Made by a program: the position numbers and the translations under genes
Part shown: one piece after another, positions 6,245-6,526 of the stretch
Position numbering within the stretch: position 1 is the first letter of the stretch
Layout: every line of letters begins with the position of its first letter
The notes under the pieces: model-generated
Seen by the model: the letters and a program-made list of their open reading frames with translations, nothing else
Databases searched by the model: none
Told to the model about the DNA's origin: nothing
Assembly: GCA_031278735.1 (NCBI GenBank)
Contig: JAITJU010000154.1
Span: 1-6,526, forward strand
Direction of reading: 5' to 3'
Source: Zoogloeaceae bacterium
Lineage (GTDB): Bacteria; Pseudomonadota; Gammaproteobacteria; Burkholderiales; Rhodocyclaceae
Length of the DNA: 6,526 nucleotides

Positions 6245-6526
6245 TCAGAATTTACAAGGCGGCGCGTTCGGCATAGCGCTCCCGCCCCGAGCGTATTCGC
6301 CCAACGCCGCGCGCAGCAAGGGCAAACCCGCGCCCGTGCGCGCGCTCAATTTAACGCAGCGGATTCTACCATAGTCATCCCGTTCCATCGCGGGGGGAAT
6401 GCCCGTCAAATCCGCCTTGTTCCAAATGAGCACCTGCGGCGCGGCGCCCGCGCCGATTTCGGCAAGCACACGATTGACTTCCGCGCGTTGTTCGTCGCGC
6501 GCGGCGCTGGCGCCGTCAACGACATG
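6245..6526 (-). CDS. hflX: HflX ribosome-associated GTPase, C-terminal part (runs off the right edge)
   Basis: The last 93 codons of a GTPase gene whose 5' part lies beyond position 6526. The frame stays open to the window edge and opens with HVVDGASAARDEQRAEVNRV, matching the region after the G3 motif in HflX. It continues with WNKADL (NKxD, the G4 guanine-specificity motif) and KLSARTGAG (G5-like SA motif), then a helix LPLLRAALGEYARG and a short tail ending in NAPPCKF. HflX is a translational GTPase that binds the 50S subunit and can split stalled ribosomes under stress. The tail after G5 is only about 30 residues, shorter than the C-terminal region of E. coli HflX. Position immediately before hflK supports the call. 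The GTP-binding P-loop and N-terminal domain cannot be checked here. Confidence 0.93.
   Translation of the reverse strand, partial: HVVDGASAARDEQRAEVNRVLAEIGAGAAPQVLIWNKADLTGIPPAMERDDYGRIRCVKLSARTGAGLPLLRAALGEYARGGSAMPNAPPCKF
6363..6371 (-). promoter_or_regulatory. Possible internal promoter within hflX, reading toward hflK
   Basis: On the minus strand TGG-TAGAAT (6371 to 6363) fits an extended -10 element, with one mismatch to TATAAT, inside the hflX coding sequence and about 165 bases upstream of the hflK start. There is no good -35 at the expected spacing. The same hexamer occurs in the proposed yebC promoter. It also simply encodes Gly-Arg-Ile in HflX, so chance is a real alternative. 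Confidence 0.2.

Overview
The window is a GC-rich stretch of ordinary bacterial chromosome that reads most like a betaproteobacterium. The evidence is the gene order hflX-hflK-hflC-DUF2065-hisZ-purA, which is the gammaproteobacterial hflX-hflK-hflC-yjeT-purA order with hisZ inserted, plus a YebC protein beginning MAGHSKWANIQHRKG. I cannot name the genus. I see no mobile element, CRISPR array, tRNA or rRNA, phage gene or toxin-antitoxin pair. I do not think the window holds a new multi-gene system.

Layout, left to right. Positions 1-91 are a short upstream region with a plausible extended -10 promoter element. It precedes yebC (92-811, plus strand), which encodes a YebC/PmpR/TACO1-family protein. 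A 93-base gap (812-904) separates yebC from the convergent gene ndk and holds a GC-rich hairpin (862-886) and an 11-bp tandem duplication (888-909). All remaining genes are on the minus strand. In transcription order from the right edge they are hflX (3' end only, 6526-6245), hflK (6190-4940), hflC (4940-4074), a 65-residue DUF2065/YjeT membrane protein (4077-3880), hisZ (3883-2714), purA (2708-1389) and ndk (1333-905).

The minus-strand genes look like one operon. hflK and hflC share one base (TGATG), hflC/DUF2065 and DUF2065/hisZ each overlap by ATGA, and hisZ and purA are 5 bases apart. Only hflX-hflK (54 bases) and purA-ndk (55 bases) have real gaps. HflK and HflC form the SPFH membrane complex that surrounds and modulates the FtsH protease. 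HflX is a ribosome-associated GTPase. HisZ is the regulatory subunit of ATP phosphoribosyltransferase (first step of histidine synthesis), PurA commits IMP to AMP, and Ndk interconverts nucleoside di- and triphosphates. The last three share purine nucleotide metabolism: histidine synthesis consumes ATP and returns its purine as AICAR, which re-enters through IMP and PurA.

Most useful points for follow-up: the functionally uncharacterised DUF2065 protein, translationally linked to both hflC and hisZ; the placement of ndk behind purA; two stacked start codons for purA; start choice for hflK; and the structured yebC-ndk junction.
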